Shown here: piece by piece, positions 46,072 through 55,560 of the stretch
Numbering within the stretch: the stretch's first letter is position 1
Layout: each line of letters begins with the position of its first letter
Source: Vibrio pomeroyi
Lineage (GTDB): Bacteria > Pseudomonadota > Gammaproteobacteria > Enterobacterales > Vibrionaceae
Length of the DNA: 64,000 nucleotides
Direction: 5' to 3'
Assembly: GCA_041879425.1 (NCBI GenBank)
Contig: CP090854.1
Coordinates: forward strand, 1,860,001 to 1,924,000
Position numbers and translations under genes: made by a program
The notes under the pieces: model-generated
Databases searched by the model: none
Seen by the model: only the letters and a program-made list of their open reading frames with translations
What the model was told of the DNA's origin: nothing

Positions 46072-46181
46072 GCTCAGATTATCCATTTGCAATGTTCCTT
46101 ATACATAAGCTCAGCCACCAGCTCGCTAATGCAGGACATATGTATGAATAGTTAATCTACAAAAAGCTGTTTAGCCAAACG

Positions 46182-46206
46182 AAAAAGGCAGACCTGATGG
46201 CCTGCC
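46182..46206 (-). terminator. Terminator of gdhB
   Basis: Hairpin GGCAGACC-tgat-GGCCTGCC (one mismatch) followed on the minus strand by a T run, 27 bases after the gdhB stop. Confidence 0.75.
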
Positions 46207-46233
46207 CTTATAGTTTTCGTTTCTATCTAACGA

Positions 46234-49200
46234 TTAGTCTTTCGACATACAGTTTAGATTCAGTAGCATCAATTCACGTAACGCTACTGAGAACTTAGCA
46301 AACTCATGAACAGAACCCACTTTGAATTCGTTCAAGATGCTTTCCCAGCGATGTAGAGAAACTGAATTGCTTTCCATCCAGTCGTCCAATGCTTTAATAA
46401 CATCTAAGTCTGAACCACAACCGCAGTTAAGTACTTGGCCTGTTAGCTGACGTTGCTGCCAATCCAGATCTTCTCTGAATGCTGCACGTGCTAACGCCTG
46501 CCAGTTATTGTCTACCGCTTGACCATTGATTTGTTTCAAGAACCAGTGCAGAGACAAACGATCGCCAAGGTTGAAATAAAGCTTAGACGCTTGTTGTACT
46601 GTTTTACCCGTTTCACGAGCTACTGTGGATATATCCAGTGCTGAGTACAAGCTAGACAAACGAGCCACTGAATTCGCCAGTTCTGCCGTTACACCCTGGT
46701 CAATCCATACCTGAGCCATTGCTTGGTGCTCTTCTACTTCTGAAGCTACTAGGTTTTCATCCAGTTTCTCAGTAATAGCAACCACATCGCCTTGATACAG
46801 TTCAATCAATGCGTTCACTGATTGTTTACCAGTACGGTTTCTTAGCAACCAACGCGCTAGACGACGAAGCGTGCGGCGCACGTGGTAAAGCAACTCATAT
46901 TGAGCTTCAGAACTTGAGATATTGTCCAGTTCACGAATGCTCTTAAGCACTTTGCCCAAGCCGTAGATCTCACGAGATGCTGCGTAAGCATTCGCAATAT
47001 CAACAATGTTTGCGCCTGTCTCTTCTTGCAAACGAGTCACGAAGTTACAACCCATCTCGTTAACCATTTGGTTTGCAAGTGCTGTCGCAATGATCTCAGC
47101 GCGCAGTGGATGGTTATCCATGTGTTGAGAATAGTTACGGCGTAACTCAGTTGGGAAGTATTGCATTAACTGTTGAGCATGGAACTCATCATTCGCAATA
47201 TCATCACTCACAAGATCTTCTTTCAGTACCATTTTTCCATAAGCGATCAATACTGATAGTTCTGGTCTTGTTAGAGCTTGGCCTTGCTTCTCACGTTCTA
47301 GAAGCGTTTCGTCATCTGGGATGTATTCCAAACCACGATCCAAGTACCCTGCTTTCTCCATTGTGTGGATGAAGCGGATTTGCTCTTTCACTAAGCCGAC
47401 ACCTTGATGCTCAGTAACAGAGATAGACTCAGCTTGGCAGTACGCATCATCTAGTACGATTTCGCCAACTTCATCTTCCATCGACTCAAGCACTTGGTTA
47501 CGTTGCTTAACAGTCAGATCGCCATTCGACACCAAACCATTCAGGAAGATCTTAATGTTTACTTCGTTATCCGAACAGTCAACACCACCAACGTTATCAA
47601 CGAAATCGGTATTAACTCGGCCACCGGTAAGAGCGTATTCGATACGACCCAGTTGAGTCATACCCAAGTTACCGCCTTCACCAACTACCTTAGCTTTCAG
47701 GTCACGGCCATCGATACGTAGTACGTCGTTGGCACGGTCACCTACATCAGTATGAGTCTCGTTTGAAGACTTAACATAAGTACCGATACCGCCGTTCCAA
47801 AGTAGATCAACCTGCATAGACAAGATCGCTTTGATCAAGTCATTCGGTGCCATTGATGCTTTCTTGGTACCCAGCATTTTCTGAATTTCAGGCGTTAGAG
47901 AGATAGACTTCGCTCGACGAGAGAAGATGCCACCACCTTGAGAAATCAAGTCTTTATTGTAATCTTCCCAGCTTGAGCGAGGCAGATTAAACAGACGATC
48001 ACGCTCTACCCAGCTTGATGCTGAATCTGGATTCGGGTCAATGAAGATGTGCATGTGGTTAAACGCAGCTTGCATACGAATGTGCTTAGATAGCAACATA
48101 CCGTTACCAAACACATCGCCCGCCATATCACCTACACCGATCGCAGTGAAATCTGTCGTTTGGCAGTTGATGCCCATTTCACGGAAGTGACGCTTAACTG
48201 ATTCCCAGCCACCTTTCGCGGTGATACCCATCGCTTTGTGGTCGTAACCGTTAGAGCCACCCGATGCAAACGCATCACCTAGCCAGAAGTTGTATTCATC
48301 AGATACTGAGTTCGCTAGATCTGAGAATGTCGCGGTACCTTTATCGGCTGCAACAACCAAGTACGGGTCATCTTCATCGTGACGAACAACGCTCTTAGGT
48401 GGGATAACCTCACCTTCGATAATGTTGTCTGATACATCTAATAGTGCACGGATGAAGCGCTTATAACAGCGTTGACCTTCCGCGAAGATCTCGTCACGGC
48501 CAGACATCATATGTTGACGCTTACAAACGAAACCACCTTTAGCACCAACAGGAACAATCACAGTGTTCTTAACTTGTTGTGCTTTAACTAGGCCTAGAAT
48601 CTCAGTACGGAAATCTTCTTGACGGTCTGACCAACGTAAACCACCACGAGCTACTTTACCGCCACGTAGATGCACACCCTCAATGTCTGGAGCGTAAACG
48701 AAGATTTCAAACGCAGGAACCGGCGCTGGGATGTCTGGAATCTCACTTGGTCTCATTTTCAGAGCCAACCAAGGTTTAGACTGCTTGTTCTCATCTACTT
48801 GGTAGTAGTTAGTACGAAGCGTTGCGGTGATCATTTCCATGTAGCGACGAATGATACGATCATCATCCAAGCTTTCTACATGATCCAACTGTTCAGTGAT
48901 CTTCTTAATAAGATCTTGTTGGCCTTTCGCGCTGCCCTTCAGTTTAGGGTCAAAACGCTTACCGAATAAGCTCACTAACCCTTTTGCTAAATCTGGGTAA
49001 TGAGACAATGTGTCTTCAATGTATTGTTGGCTGAATGGGAAACCCACTTGACGCATGTAACGAGCATAAGCACGTAAGATTGAGATTTCACGGCCAGAAA
49101 GACCAGCGCCAAGTACCAAGCGGTTGAAACCATCGCTGTCTAACTCACCCGCCCAAATTGCTGCGAAGGCTTGTTGGAAAAGATCGCGAGCTTCACGCAG

Positions 49201-51075
49201 ATCAATAGTCTTGTCGCTCTTGTGCAGCATAGAGAAATCTAGGATCCAATATGTCACACCGTTGGTTTTACGCACTTCATATGGAGATTCACCGATAACG
49301 CGCAAGCCAAAGTTTTCAAGCATTGGCATCACGTCAGAAAGGTGAATTGGCTCATCACTGTGGTAGAACAACTTCAAACGAACTGCTTTAGAATCTGCCG
49401 CTTCTTCTTGAGGACGGTAGAAAAGCATACCCAGTTTGTTGTCTTCGCTTAGTGCTTCTAAACGCTCAATATCCGCTACTGCAGAACCTGGCATCATGTC
49501 TTCTTTGTACGAACGTGGGAATGCACGCATGTACTCTTTCGACAATGGAAGGCCTTTGCTTTCGCCGAAGTTTGCAATGATTGATTCAGACAGGCGGTCA
49601 TCCCACGTAGACGATACTTCCATTAAATTTTGCTCAATTGTTTTCACGTCCACATCCATGTTGTTGTTATCAACACGAACAATATAGTGCGTTCTCGCCA
49701 GCGGGCTTTCAGAGAAGTAAGTTGTGAATTCAACCTCTTCTTCACAACCAAAGTACTGCTTCAAGATGCGTTGTGTTTGGCGGCGAAGTTCAGTGTTGTA
49801 ACGATCTTTTGTTACGTAAACCATACAGCTGAAGAAACGACCAAACGGGTCTTTGCGAACGAACAGACGCAGAAGATCGCGATCTTGCATTTGAACTACG
49901 CCTGTACCCACTTCAAGTAACTCTTCTTCTCGAGCTTGAAGTAGTTCATCACGTGGATAGTTTTCAAGAATATTATGCAGAGCTTTGTAAGAGTATGAAC
50001 CCTCTCGGTAACCACTCGCGTCTAAGATACGCTCTACTTTCTCGCGAACTAGAGGAATCGTTTCAACGGTTTGGTTATAAACAGCAGAAGTGTAAAGACC
50101 AGTGAAGCGATGCTCACCAATTACCTTGCCGTTCTTGTCGAATTTCTTAATACCGATGTAGTCATTGTAAGCTGGGCGGTGAATGCGTGAAGCCGTGTTG
50201 CCCTTCGTTACGATAAGTACATACGGTTTCTTCGCTTCTAAACGTGCCGAGTCCGAAAACTCAGACAGCTTAACGTTGCGTACACGATCTGAATTTGCGA
50301 ACAAACCAAGGCCTTGCTCCTTAGTCGGTTGCAGTTCAGTGTCACCATTTACAGACACAAGGTCGTATTCCTTGTAACCCATAAACGTAAAGTTGTGCTC
50401 GCCTAACCAACGAAGGAAAGCCAGCGTTTCATCGAAGCGTTGAGCGTCTACCGGAATTGTCTCTTTTTGCTTTTCAACTTGGTTGGTGACTTCTTTCAGT
50501 CTTTCAACCATTTTTAGCCAGTCGTTAACAACAAGGCCAGTATCAGTAAAGATATCCAGCAGTTCTGTTTTAAGTGCTGTCATCTCGGCTTTGCTGCTAA
50601 GGCGGTCGACCTCAATATGGAAAAGCGATTGGAATACACCTTCATCGTTACTCACACCGACAACACTTCCTGAGTCAGAACGAGAAATTTGAGTTGGGTT
50701 GTGAAGCATAAGGTGAGAAGAGAGGTCGAGGCGAGTCAATGCCATTTTTACAGAATCAACGAGGAATGGGCTATCTGGTACCACTATCTCAACGATAGTG
50801 TGAGTAGACTGCCAGCCTTGGCGACTTACTGTCGGGTTAAAAACACGAACAGAAATTTCGTCGGCTTTCTTTTCATTGATGTGATGCCATAAGCTAACTA
50901 CAGCACCGTATAAATCGGATTCGTTTCTCTGAGTTAGGTCGTCGTGAGAAACGTTACTAAACAAGTGTTGAGCAAGTTGAGTTACGAGAGGTCGATGAGC
51001 AAGGTCAAGTTTGTCTTGAATCAGCTTGTAAACTTTTTCAAGTAAAACTGGAACCACAGTTTCACGTGCGGTCAT
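46234..51075 (-). CDS. gdhB: NAD-specific glutamate dehydrogenase, large (180 kDa) type
   Basis: A 1613-residue member of the giant GDH-180 family that deaminates glutamate to 2-oxoglutarate with NAD. A long N-terminal regulatory part with ACT-like repeats comes first, then the catalytic core (about 700–1150): GGLRWSDRQEDFRTEI, VGAKGGFVCKR with the catalytic Lys, and GVGDMAGDVFGNGML for NAD binding. The C-terminal part is helical. I chose the ATG at 51075, with GGAG 7 bases upstream, over one at 51090. It is a single gene closed by a terminator. Confidence 0.95.
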   Translation of the reverse strand: MTARETVVPVLLEKVYKLIQDKLDLAHRPLVTQLAQHLFSNVSHDDLTQRNESDLYGAVVSLWHHINEKKADEISVRVFNPTVSRQGWQSTHTIVEIVVPDSPFLVDSVKMALTRLDLSSHLMLHNPTQISRSDSGSVVGVSNDEGVFQSLFHIEVDRLSSKAEMTALKTELLDIFTDTGLVVNDWLKMVERLKEVTNQVEKQKETIPVDAQRFDETLAFLRWLGEHNFTFMGYKEYDLVSVNGDTELQPTKEQGLGLFANSDRVRNVKLSEFSDSARLEAKKPYVLIVTKGNTASRIHRPAYNDYIGIKKFDKNGKVIGEHRFTGLYTSAVYNQTVETIPLVREKVERILDASGYREGSYSYKALHNILENYPRDELLQAREEELLEVGTGVVQMQDRDLLRLFVRKDPFGRFFSCMVYVTKDRYNTELRRQTQRILKQYFGCEEEVEFTTYFSESPLARTHYIVRVDNNNMDVDVKTIEQNLMEVSSTWDDRLSESIIANFGESKGLPLSKEYMRAFPRSYKEDMMPGSAVADIERLEALSEDNKLGMLFYRPQEEAADSKAVRLKLFYHSDEPIHLSDVMPMLENFGLRVIGESPYEVRKTNGVTYWILDFSMLHKSDKTIDLREARDLFQQAFAAIWAGELDSDGFNRLVLGAGLSGREISILRAYARYMRQVGFPFSQQYIEDTLSHYPDLAKGLVSLFGKRFDPKLKGSAKGQQDLIKKITEQLDHVESLDDDRIIRRYMEMITATLRTNYYQVDENKQSKPWLALKMRPSEIPDIPAPVPAFEIFVYAPDIEGVHLRGGKVARGGLRWSDRQEDFRTEILGLVKAQQVKNTVIVPVGAKGGFVCKRQHMMSGRDEIFAEGQRCYKRFIRALLDVSDNIIEGEVIPPKSVVRHDEDDPYLVVAADKGTATFSDLANSVSDEYNFWLGDAFASGGSNGYDHKAMGITAKGGWESVKRHFREMGINCQTTDFTAIGVGDMAGDVFGNGMLLSKHIRMQAAFNHMHIFIDPNPDSASSWVERDRLFNLPRSSWEDYNKDLISQGGGIFSRRAKSISLTPEIQKMLGTKKASMAPNDLIKAILSMQVDLLWNGGIGTYVKSSNETHTDVGDRANDVLRIDGRDLKAKVVGEGGNLGMTQLGRIEYALTGGRVNTDFVDNVGGVDCSDNEVNIKIFLNGLVSNGDLTVKQRNQVLESMEDEVGEIVLDDAYCQAESISVTEHQGVGLVKEQIRFIHTMEKAGYLDRGLEYIPDDETLLEREKQGQALTRPELSVLIAYGKMVLKEDLVSDDIANDEFHAQQLMQYFPTELRRNYSQHMDNHPLRAEIIATALANQMVNEMGCNFVTRLQEETGANIVDIANAYAASREIYGLGKVLKSIRELDNISSSEAQYELLYHVRRTLRRLARWLLRNRTGKQSVNALIELYQGDVVAITEKLDENLVASEVEEHQAMAQVWIDQGVTAELANSVARLSSLYSALDISTVARETGKTVQQASKLYFNLGDRLSLHWFLKQINGQAVDNNWQALARAAFREDLDWQQRQLTGQVLNCGCGSDLDVIKALDDWMESNSVSLHRWESILNEFKVGSVHEFAKFSVALRELMLLNLNCMSKD

Positions 51076-51303
51076 AGTCACACTCCACAATTAGAATTAT
51101 ATTTTATTATTAGGGGGATCACTTAATCTGGTGTTTGAATCATGCCGTTGAGCGCTTTTCTACTAACGAGTTAAGCAAAGGTAATGCATTCATTTATTGT
51201 AAAAGCATTATTGAGAAATAGTTAATTGTTTTGGAGGTGGTAAGAGGTGAAATGTTTGATTATGTGATTAAGATTCCTTTTAACTCACTAGGCACGCCAA
51301 GGT

Positions 51304-51522
51304 TTACAGAGCTTCCAACTTAATAAACTTATTTTTTTGGTCAGTTGTCAGTCTAAACTGCCCTCTAACCCCTATTTGTGTAAGAAATGGTCTGAACCGA
51401 GTTGCAGGTAACTGTAAACGTAATCCGGTTGTTGTTATCACTTGAACTTTACTTGCCGCACCAGAATAACTGGCCAAAAACTGCTGATATGAGATGTTAA
51501 GTTGGAAAATATAGTGGTTCAT
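51304..51522 (-). CDS. DUF2835-family small protein
   Basis: A 72-residue beta-rich protein: YIFQLNISYQQFLASYSGAA then VITTTGLRLQLPATRFRPFL and FRLTTDQKNKFIKLE. This pattern (a Y…FxLxIxxxxFL start and LQLPAxxLRPFLTxxGVxGxF) is that of DUF2835, common in gamma-proteobacteria. The function is unknown. It lies between pepN and gdhB, as in other vibrios I remember. Confidence 0.82.
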   Translation of the reverse strand: MNHYIFQLNISYQQFLASYSGAASKVQVITTTGLRLQLPATRFRPFLTQIGVRGQFRLTTDQKNKFIKLEAL

Positions 51523-51635
51523 ACGATACCTGTATAAATAAACAGTGCCGGTATTTTGTGGGCACTTAACGATGTCTGACGGTGAAACTGAGCTTGAAAG
51601 TGCTCTAGCTTATCGAAAATTCGATGAAGCAGAAA

Positions 51636-51671
51636 CAAAAAATCAGTGGCAGATACTCTCTACCACTGATG
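51636..51671 (-). terminator. Terminator of pepN
   Basis: Hairpin ATCAGTGG … CCACTGAT with a 13-base loop, followed on the minus strand by TTTTTTG, about 60 bases after the pepN stop. Confidence 0.75.
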
Positions 51672-51729
51672 ACTTTTCTTTATAAGTAAACAGCTTATAA
51701 GTAAACCGTTAACCTTGAGAAGGCATAAC

Positions 51730-54336
51730 TTAAGCTTCTAGTGCTTTCGTTACTTTCTCGAAGAGGTCTTTTGCTAAGTTATCCATGTTCTTCAATGTCT
51801 CAAGTTCCTGCTTGATAAGAGCTTGGCGCTCATCATCGTACTTACGGAATTTAAGAAGTGGATCAATCAGACGTGAAGCAACTTGCGGGTTACTGCTGTT
51901 TAACTCACGTAAGATCTCACCTGCAAACGCATACCCCTGACCAGACTTGTCATGGAACTGTACGGGGTTCATGTTTAAGAATGAACCAACCAAGTTACGA
52001 GTTCGGTTCGGGTTCTTCAAACTAAACGCTTGATGTGACATGGATTCTTTGATCACTTCAAGCGCATTTGAACTTGGGTTCGTACCTTGTAGAGCAAACC
52101 ACTTATCCATAACAAGACCGTCGTGTTTCCACTTGTCGCTGTAATCTGCCATCAGAGTTTCACGACATGCCAGTTGTGCGCTGTTTGCCGCACCCATCGC
52201 TGCCATCGTGTCTGTCATGTTGTTTGCCTGCTGGTACATTGCAACAACCAAATCGTTACCCTGCTCTGTATGTGCTAAGTAACCAAGGCAAACTTTACGC
52301 AAAGTGCGCTTACCAATCGAATCGTGATCGATTGTGTATTCCGCTAGTGCATTGCTGTGGTAAACCGCAGCCAGTTCGTCTTCTAGTTCTGTTGCCAGTG
52401 TTACCTTCATTGAGTTAAGCACAGATGCGACAGCATCTATGTCAACACGCTCGTACCAACCCGATACTTCATTATGACTTGGCAATGAAAGCATCTCTGC
52501 GATGAAGGCAGGTTCTAGCGAGTCACTCAATAGTACGCCACGGAATACATCAACCACAGAATCAGAAAGTGCAAACGCTTCACCTTGTTGAACTTTTTCA
52601 ACATTGCTGCGGATGTATTTCGCCAACAGCATTTGACCAGCATCCCAACGAGAGAACTCATTGCGGGCATTCACCATCAAGAAGATAAGTTCTTCATCTG
52701 AATAGTTGTACGCCAATTTCACTGGCGCAGAGAATTCACGAAGTAGTGATGGGATTGGTTGTTCAGAAACGTTTTCAAACACGAAAGTCTGTTCCGCTTC
52801 TTTCACATCTAATACGTTATGAACTGGCTCTCCGTTACATTGTAACTCAACCACATCACCCGAAGCAGTGTACAGCTCGATATCTAGAGGGATATGCAGA
52901 GCCTGCTTCTCAGTTTGCTCATGCGTTGGTGCTGTTACTTGACGAGTTGTTAACGTGTATTGTTTCTTATCGGCATCGTAATGACTTTCAACAGACAGCG
53001 TCGGCGTACCAGACTGGCTGTACCATAAACGGAACTGAGACAGATCAACACCTGATGCATCTTCCATTGCTGCGACGAAATCTTCACATGTTGCGGCCGT
53101 ACCATCGTGACGTTCGAAGTACAGCTTCATGCCTTTTTGGAAACCATCTTCACCCAACAACGTGTGGATCATACGGATCACTTCGCTGCCCTTTTCGTAC
53201 ACGGTCAAAGTATAGAAGTTATTCATTTCTATCACTTTTTCTGGACGAATTGGATGAGACATTGGACTAGCATCTTCTGCGAATTGTGGTCCGCGAATGA
53301 TACGTACATTGTTGATACGGTTTACCGCGCGAGAACCAAGATCAGACGAGAACTCTTGGTCGCGGAATACCGTTAAGCCTTCTTTCAAGCTCAACTGGAA
53401 CCAATCGCGACAAGTTACTCGGTTACCTGTCCAGTTATGGAAGTATTCATGACCGATTACAGCTTCAATACCTAGGTAATCTGTATCCGTTGCTGTTTGG
53501 TCGTTTGCTAGAACAAACTTAGAGTTGAATACGTTCAGGCCTTTGTTTTCCATCGCACCCATGTTGAAGAAATCAACGGCTACGATCATGTAGATGTCTA
53601 AGTCGTATTCAAGATTGAAACGCTCTTCATCCCACTTCATTGAGTTAATCAAAGAAACCATCGCGTGGTTTGCACGGTCTAGATTGCCTTTATCAACAAA
53701 GATTTCTAGGTCAACTTTGCGGCCTGATTGCGTAGTATAAGCATCACGGAGTACATCGAAGTCACCCGCAACTAAAGCAAACAAGTATGCTGGTTTTGGA
53801 TGTGGGTCTTGCCACTTGACCCAGTGACGACCATTTTCAGCTTCACCTTCATCTACACGGTTACCATTACTTAATAGGAATGGGTTCTCTGCTTTGTCTG
53901 CAATTACCGTTGTGGTGAATTTAGCCAATACATCAGGGCGATCCATGTAGTAAGTAATACGACGGAAACCTTCGGCTTCACACTGAGTACAGAACGCACC
54001 ACCCGACTTGTACAAGCCTTCAAGTGCGCTGTTCCCTTCAGGGTTAACTTCGGTAATGATGGTTAGCGTAAATTCTTTTGGAAGGTCATTCAGAGTCAGT
54101 TGAGTTTCAGACTGCTCGTACTGAGTCCATTCGTTGCCTTCAACCAAAACAGAAACCAACTTCAAGCCTTCACCATCAAGTACTAATGTCGAGCTGTCTT
54201 TCTCCTGCTTAACACTAGAAACAGCCGTAACAATGGATGCTGAGTCGTACAAATCGAAAGTAAGATCGATTTCAGAAATCGTGTGAGATGGTGATTGATA
54301 ATCTTTACGATACTTGGCTTGAGGGGTGTGTGCCAT
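51730..54336 (-). CDS. pepN: Aminopeptidase N
   Basis: An 868-residue cytoplasmic M1 metallopeptidase that trims N-terminal residues from peptides. The exopeptidase motif is GAMENKGLN. The zinc site is HEYFHNWTGNRVT, with the third ligand Glu in LSLKEGLTVFRDQEF. Length is close to E. coli PepN (870). The C-terminal helical domain is complete. It has its own terminator and a terminator upstream from the next gene, so it is monocistronic. Confidence 0.97.
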   Translation of the reverse strand: MAHTPQAKYRKDYQSPSHTISEIDLTFDLYDSASIVTAVSSVKQEKDSSTLVLDGEGLKLVSVLVEGNEWTQYEQSETQLTLNDLPKEFTLTIITEVNPEGNSALEGLYKSGGAFCTQCEAEGFRRITYYMDRPDVLAKFTTTVIADKAENPFLLSNGNRVDEGEAENGRHWVKWQDPHPKPAYLFALVAGDFDVLRDAYTTQSGRKVDLEIFVDKGNLDRANHAMVSLINSMKWDEERFNLEYDLDIYMIVAVDFFNMGAMENKGLNVFNSKFVLANDQTATDTDYLGIEAVIGHEYFHNWTGNRVTCRDWFQLSLKEGLTVFRDQEFSSDLGSRAVNRINNVRIIRGPQFAEDASPMSHPIRPEKVIEMNNFYTLTVYEKGSEVIRMIHTLLGEDGFQKGMKLYFERHDGTAATCEDFVAAMEDASGVDLSQFRLWYSQSGTPTLSVESHYDADKKQYTLTTRQVTAPTHEQTEKQALHIPLDIELYTASGDVVELQCNGEPVHNVLDVKEAEQTFVFENVSEQPIPSLLREFSAPVKLAYNYSDEELIFLMVNARNEFSRWDAGQMLLAKYIRSNVEKVQQGEAFALSDSVVDVFRGVLLSDSLEPAFIAEMLSLPSHNEVSGWYERVDIDAVASVLNSMKVTLATELEDELAAVYHSNALAEYTIDHDSIGKRTLRKVCLGYLAHTEQGNDLVVAMYQQANNMTDTMAAMGAANSAQLACRETLMADYSDKWKHDGLVMDKWFALQGTNPSSNALEVIKESMSHQAFSLKNPNRTRNLVGSFLNMNPVQFHDKSGQGYAFAGEILRELNSSNPQVASRLIDPLLKFRKYDDERQALIKQELETLKNMDNLAKDLFEKVTKALEA

Positions 54337-54422
54337 GACGGGTTCCTTTTGATCGTTATACGTAATTATTTTTTAACTGTATATATCTAAAGGTTGAGCG
54401 CCAATAAAACAAGGGGAATATT

Positions 54423-54454
54423 AAAAAAAGGAGGCATTGCAGGAAAATGCCTCC
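54423..54454 (-). terminator. Terminator of the unknown periplasmic-protein gene
   Basis: Hairpin GGAGGCATT-gcaggaa-AATGCCTCC ending on the minus strand in seven T, about 100 bases after the stop. Confidence 0.85.
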
Positions 54455-54554
54455 ATGTTTTGCTATTTTATCAATCAAATCAGACAGGAACGCCTAAGAA
54501 ATGAACTGTGCACAATATTATCAACGAGTACGACTTTATTGCTAAAACTCACGA

Positions 54555-55238
54555 TTACCGGATGCGATTGAGTACCGCAAACATGTCTCCCTCTTCACCT
54601 TGCAGCGTTAACACATCGCTGTTCAGTGTATAACGAGTACCGTGTTCACCATTCTCATAAAGTAACACTAACTGGTCGCCTTCAGTGTAATACACACCGC
54701 GGCGAATGACTTCACCACCTTCTTCATCGGAAACTCGGAACATGAATATAAAGTCTGGTTGAAGAACCAAATCCATTTTTTGAATATTACTCGCGCGTAA
54801 ATCGCTTCCGGACAATTCGGCACTTGACCAGATCCCCGCCAAAGCATTTGGCAAGGCCTTAGTGAACATAACACCGTTAAGATTCAGCATGTTGTGATTA
54901 CTGCTGTACGCGTAAACCTGAGGTTCTGAGGTATTCAAACCCAAAATAATGGTGTCCTCATTGGCGTTATACAAACCTTCCCAATGATCGACACTATAGT
55001 CTTTCTTTTGGATATCGATAGTGAATGAGTAGTTTGAATCAAGAGTGAGCTTGATCGCTCTAAAGTTTTCAGTGCCTTGCTCAGGATCAGGATTCATCAA
55101 ATACCAATCACCAAGCAGCAAAGGAAGGTCAAAATGAGATAGATTACTATCACTTTTTGATTGTTGGCTACTCGAAGCGACCTCGCTCCCAAAAGCCACA
55201 AAACTTAAACAAGATAAAAATAGTAGAATCCATTTCAT
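54555..55238 (-). CDS. Exported protein of unknown function between prc and pepN
   Basis: A 227-residue exported protein. MKWILLFLSCLSFVAFGSEV is a signal peptide. The rest is beta-rich with an early LLGDWYLMNPDPEQ and a repeated pattern (GLYNANEDTIILGL, GVYYTEGDQLVLLY), which resembles two copies of a lipocalin-like or META-like strand unit. I do not recognise a family. The ATG at 55238 follows GAGGGG; the ATG at 55304 adds a non-signal leader. A similar gene is, as far as I recall, present between prc and pepN in other vibrios. Confidence 0.75.
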   Translation of the reverse strand: MKWILLFLSCLSFVAFGSEVASSSQQSKSDSNLSHFDLPLLLGDWYLMNPDPEQGTENFRAIKLTLDSNYSFTIDIQKKDYSVDHWEGLYNANEDTIILGLNTSEPQVYAYSSNHNMLNLNGVMFTKALPNALAGIWSSAELSGSDLRASNIQKMDLVLQPDFIFMFRVSDEEGGEVIRRGVYYTEGDQLVLLYENGEHGTRYTLNSDVLTLQGEEGDMFAVLNRIR

Positions 55239-55488
55239 AAGCGTCCCCTCGTTTTCTTTAAGCTTAGGCACGTAATGAATAGAAAGCGAAAAAATATGAT
55301 CCAAGTCACTAAATTTTAAGTGCGAAGTAACTTAAATGTCATTATCACTCGAAAAATAATACTCAAGTTTAGTTATTTTTACGGTGCACTTCACACTCAT
55401 AAAGCCGATAACAATGGTTCTAGGACAAGTGGAAAGCCGAGGAAGCATGCCGTTAACGTGACATCATTCTAGGCAAGAACGCAGGCAC
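55239..55488. other. Gap upstream of the periplasmic-protein gene
   Basis: About 250 bases; AT-rich, with the promoter of the minus-strand gene presumably inside. No operator or further gene is supported. Confidence 0.4.
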
Positions 55489-55514
55489 AAAAAAAAACGA
55501 GCCTAAGCTCGCTT
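55489..55514 (-). terminator. Terminator of prc
   Basis: Short hairpin CGAGC-ctaa-GCTCG followed on the minus strand by nine T. Confidence 0.8.
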
Positions 55515-55560
55515 TTCAAATAGTACGTCTTTAAACAATCACCTTTAACAGGTGTTTTGT

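Noticed and set aside
52746..53270. 174-codon open frame on the plus strand
   Set aside because: Antisense to pepN, overlapping its zinc-binding core; no ribosome site or family pattern.
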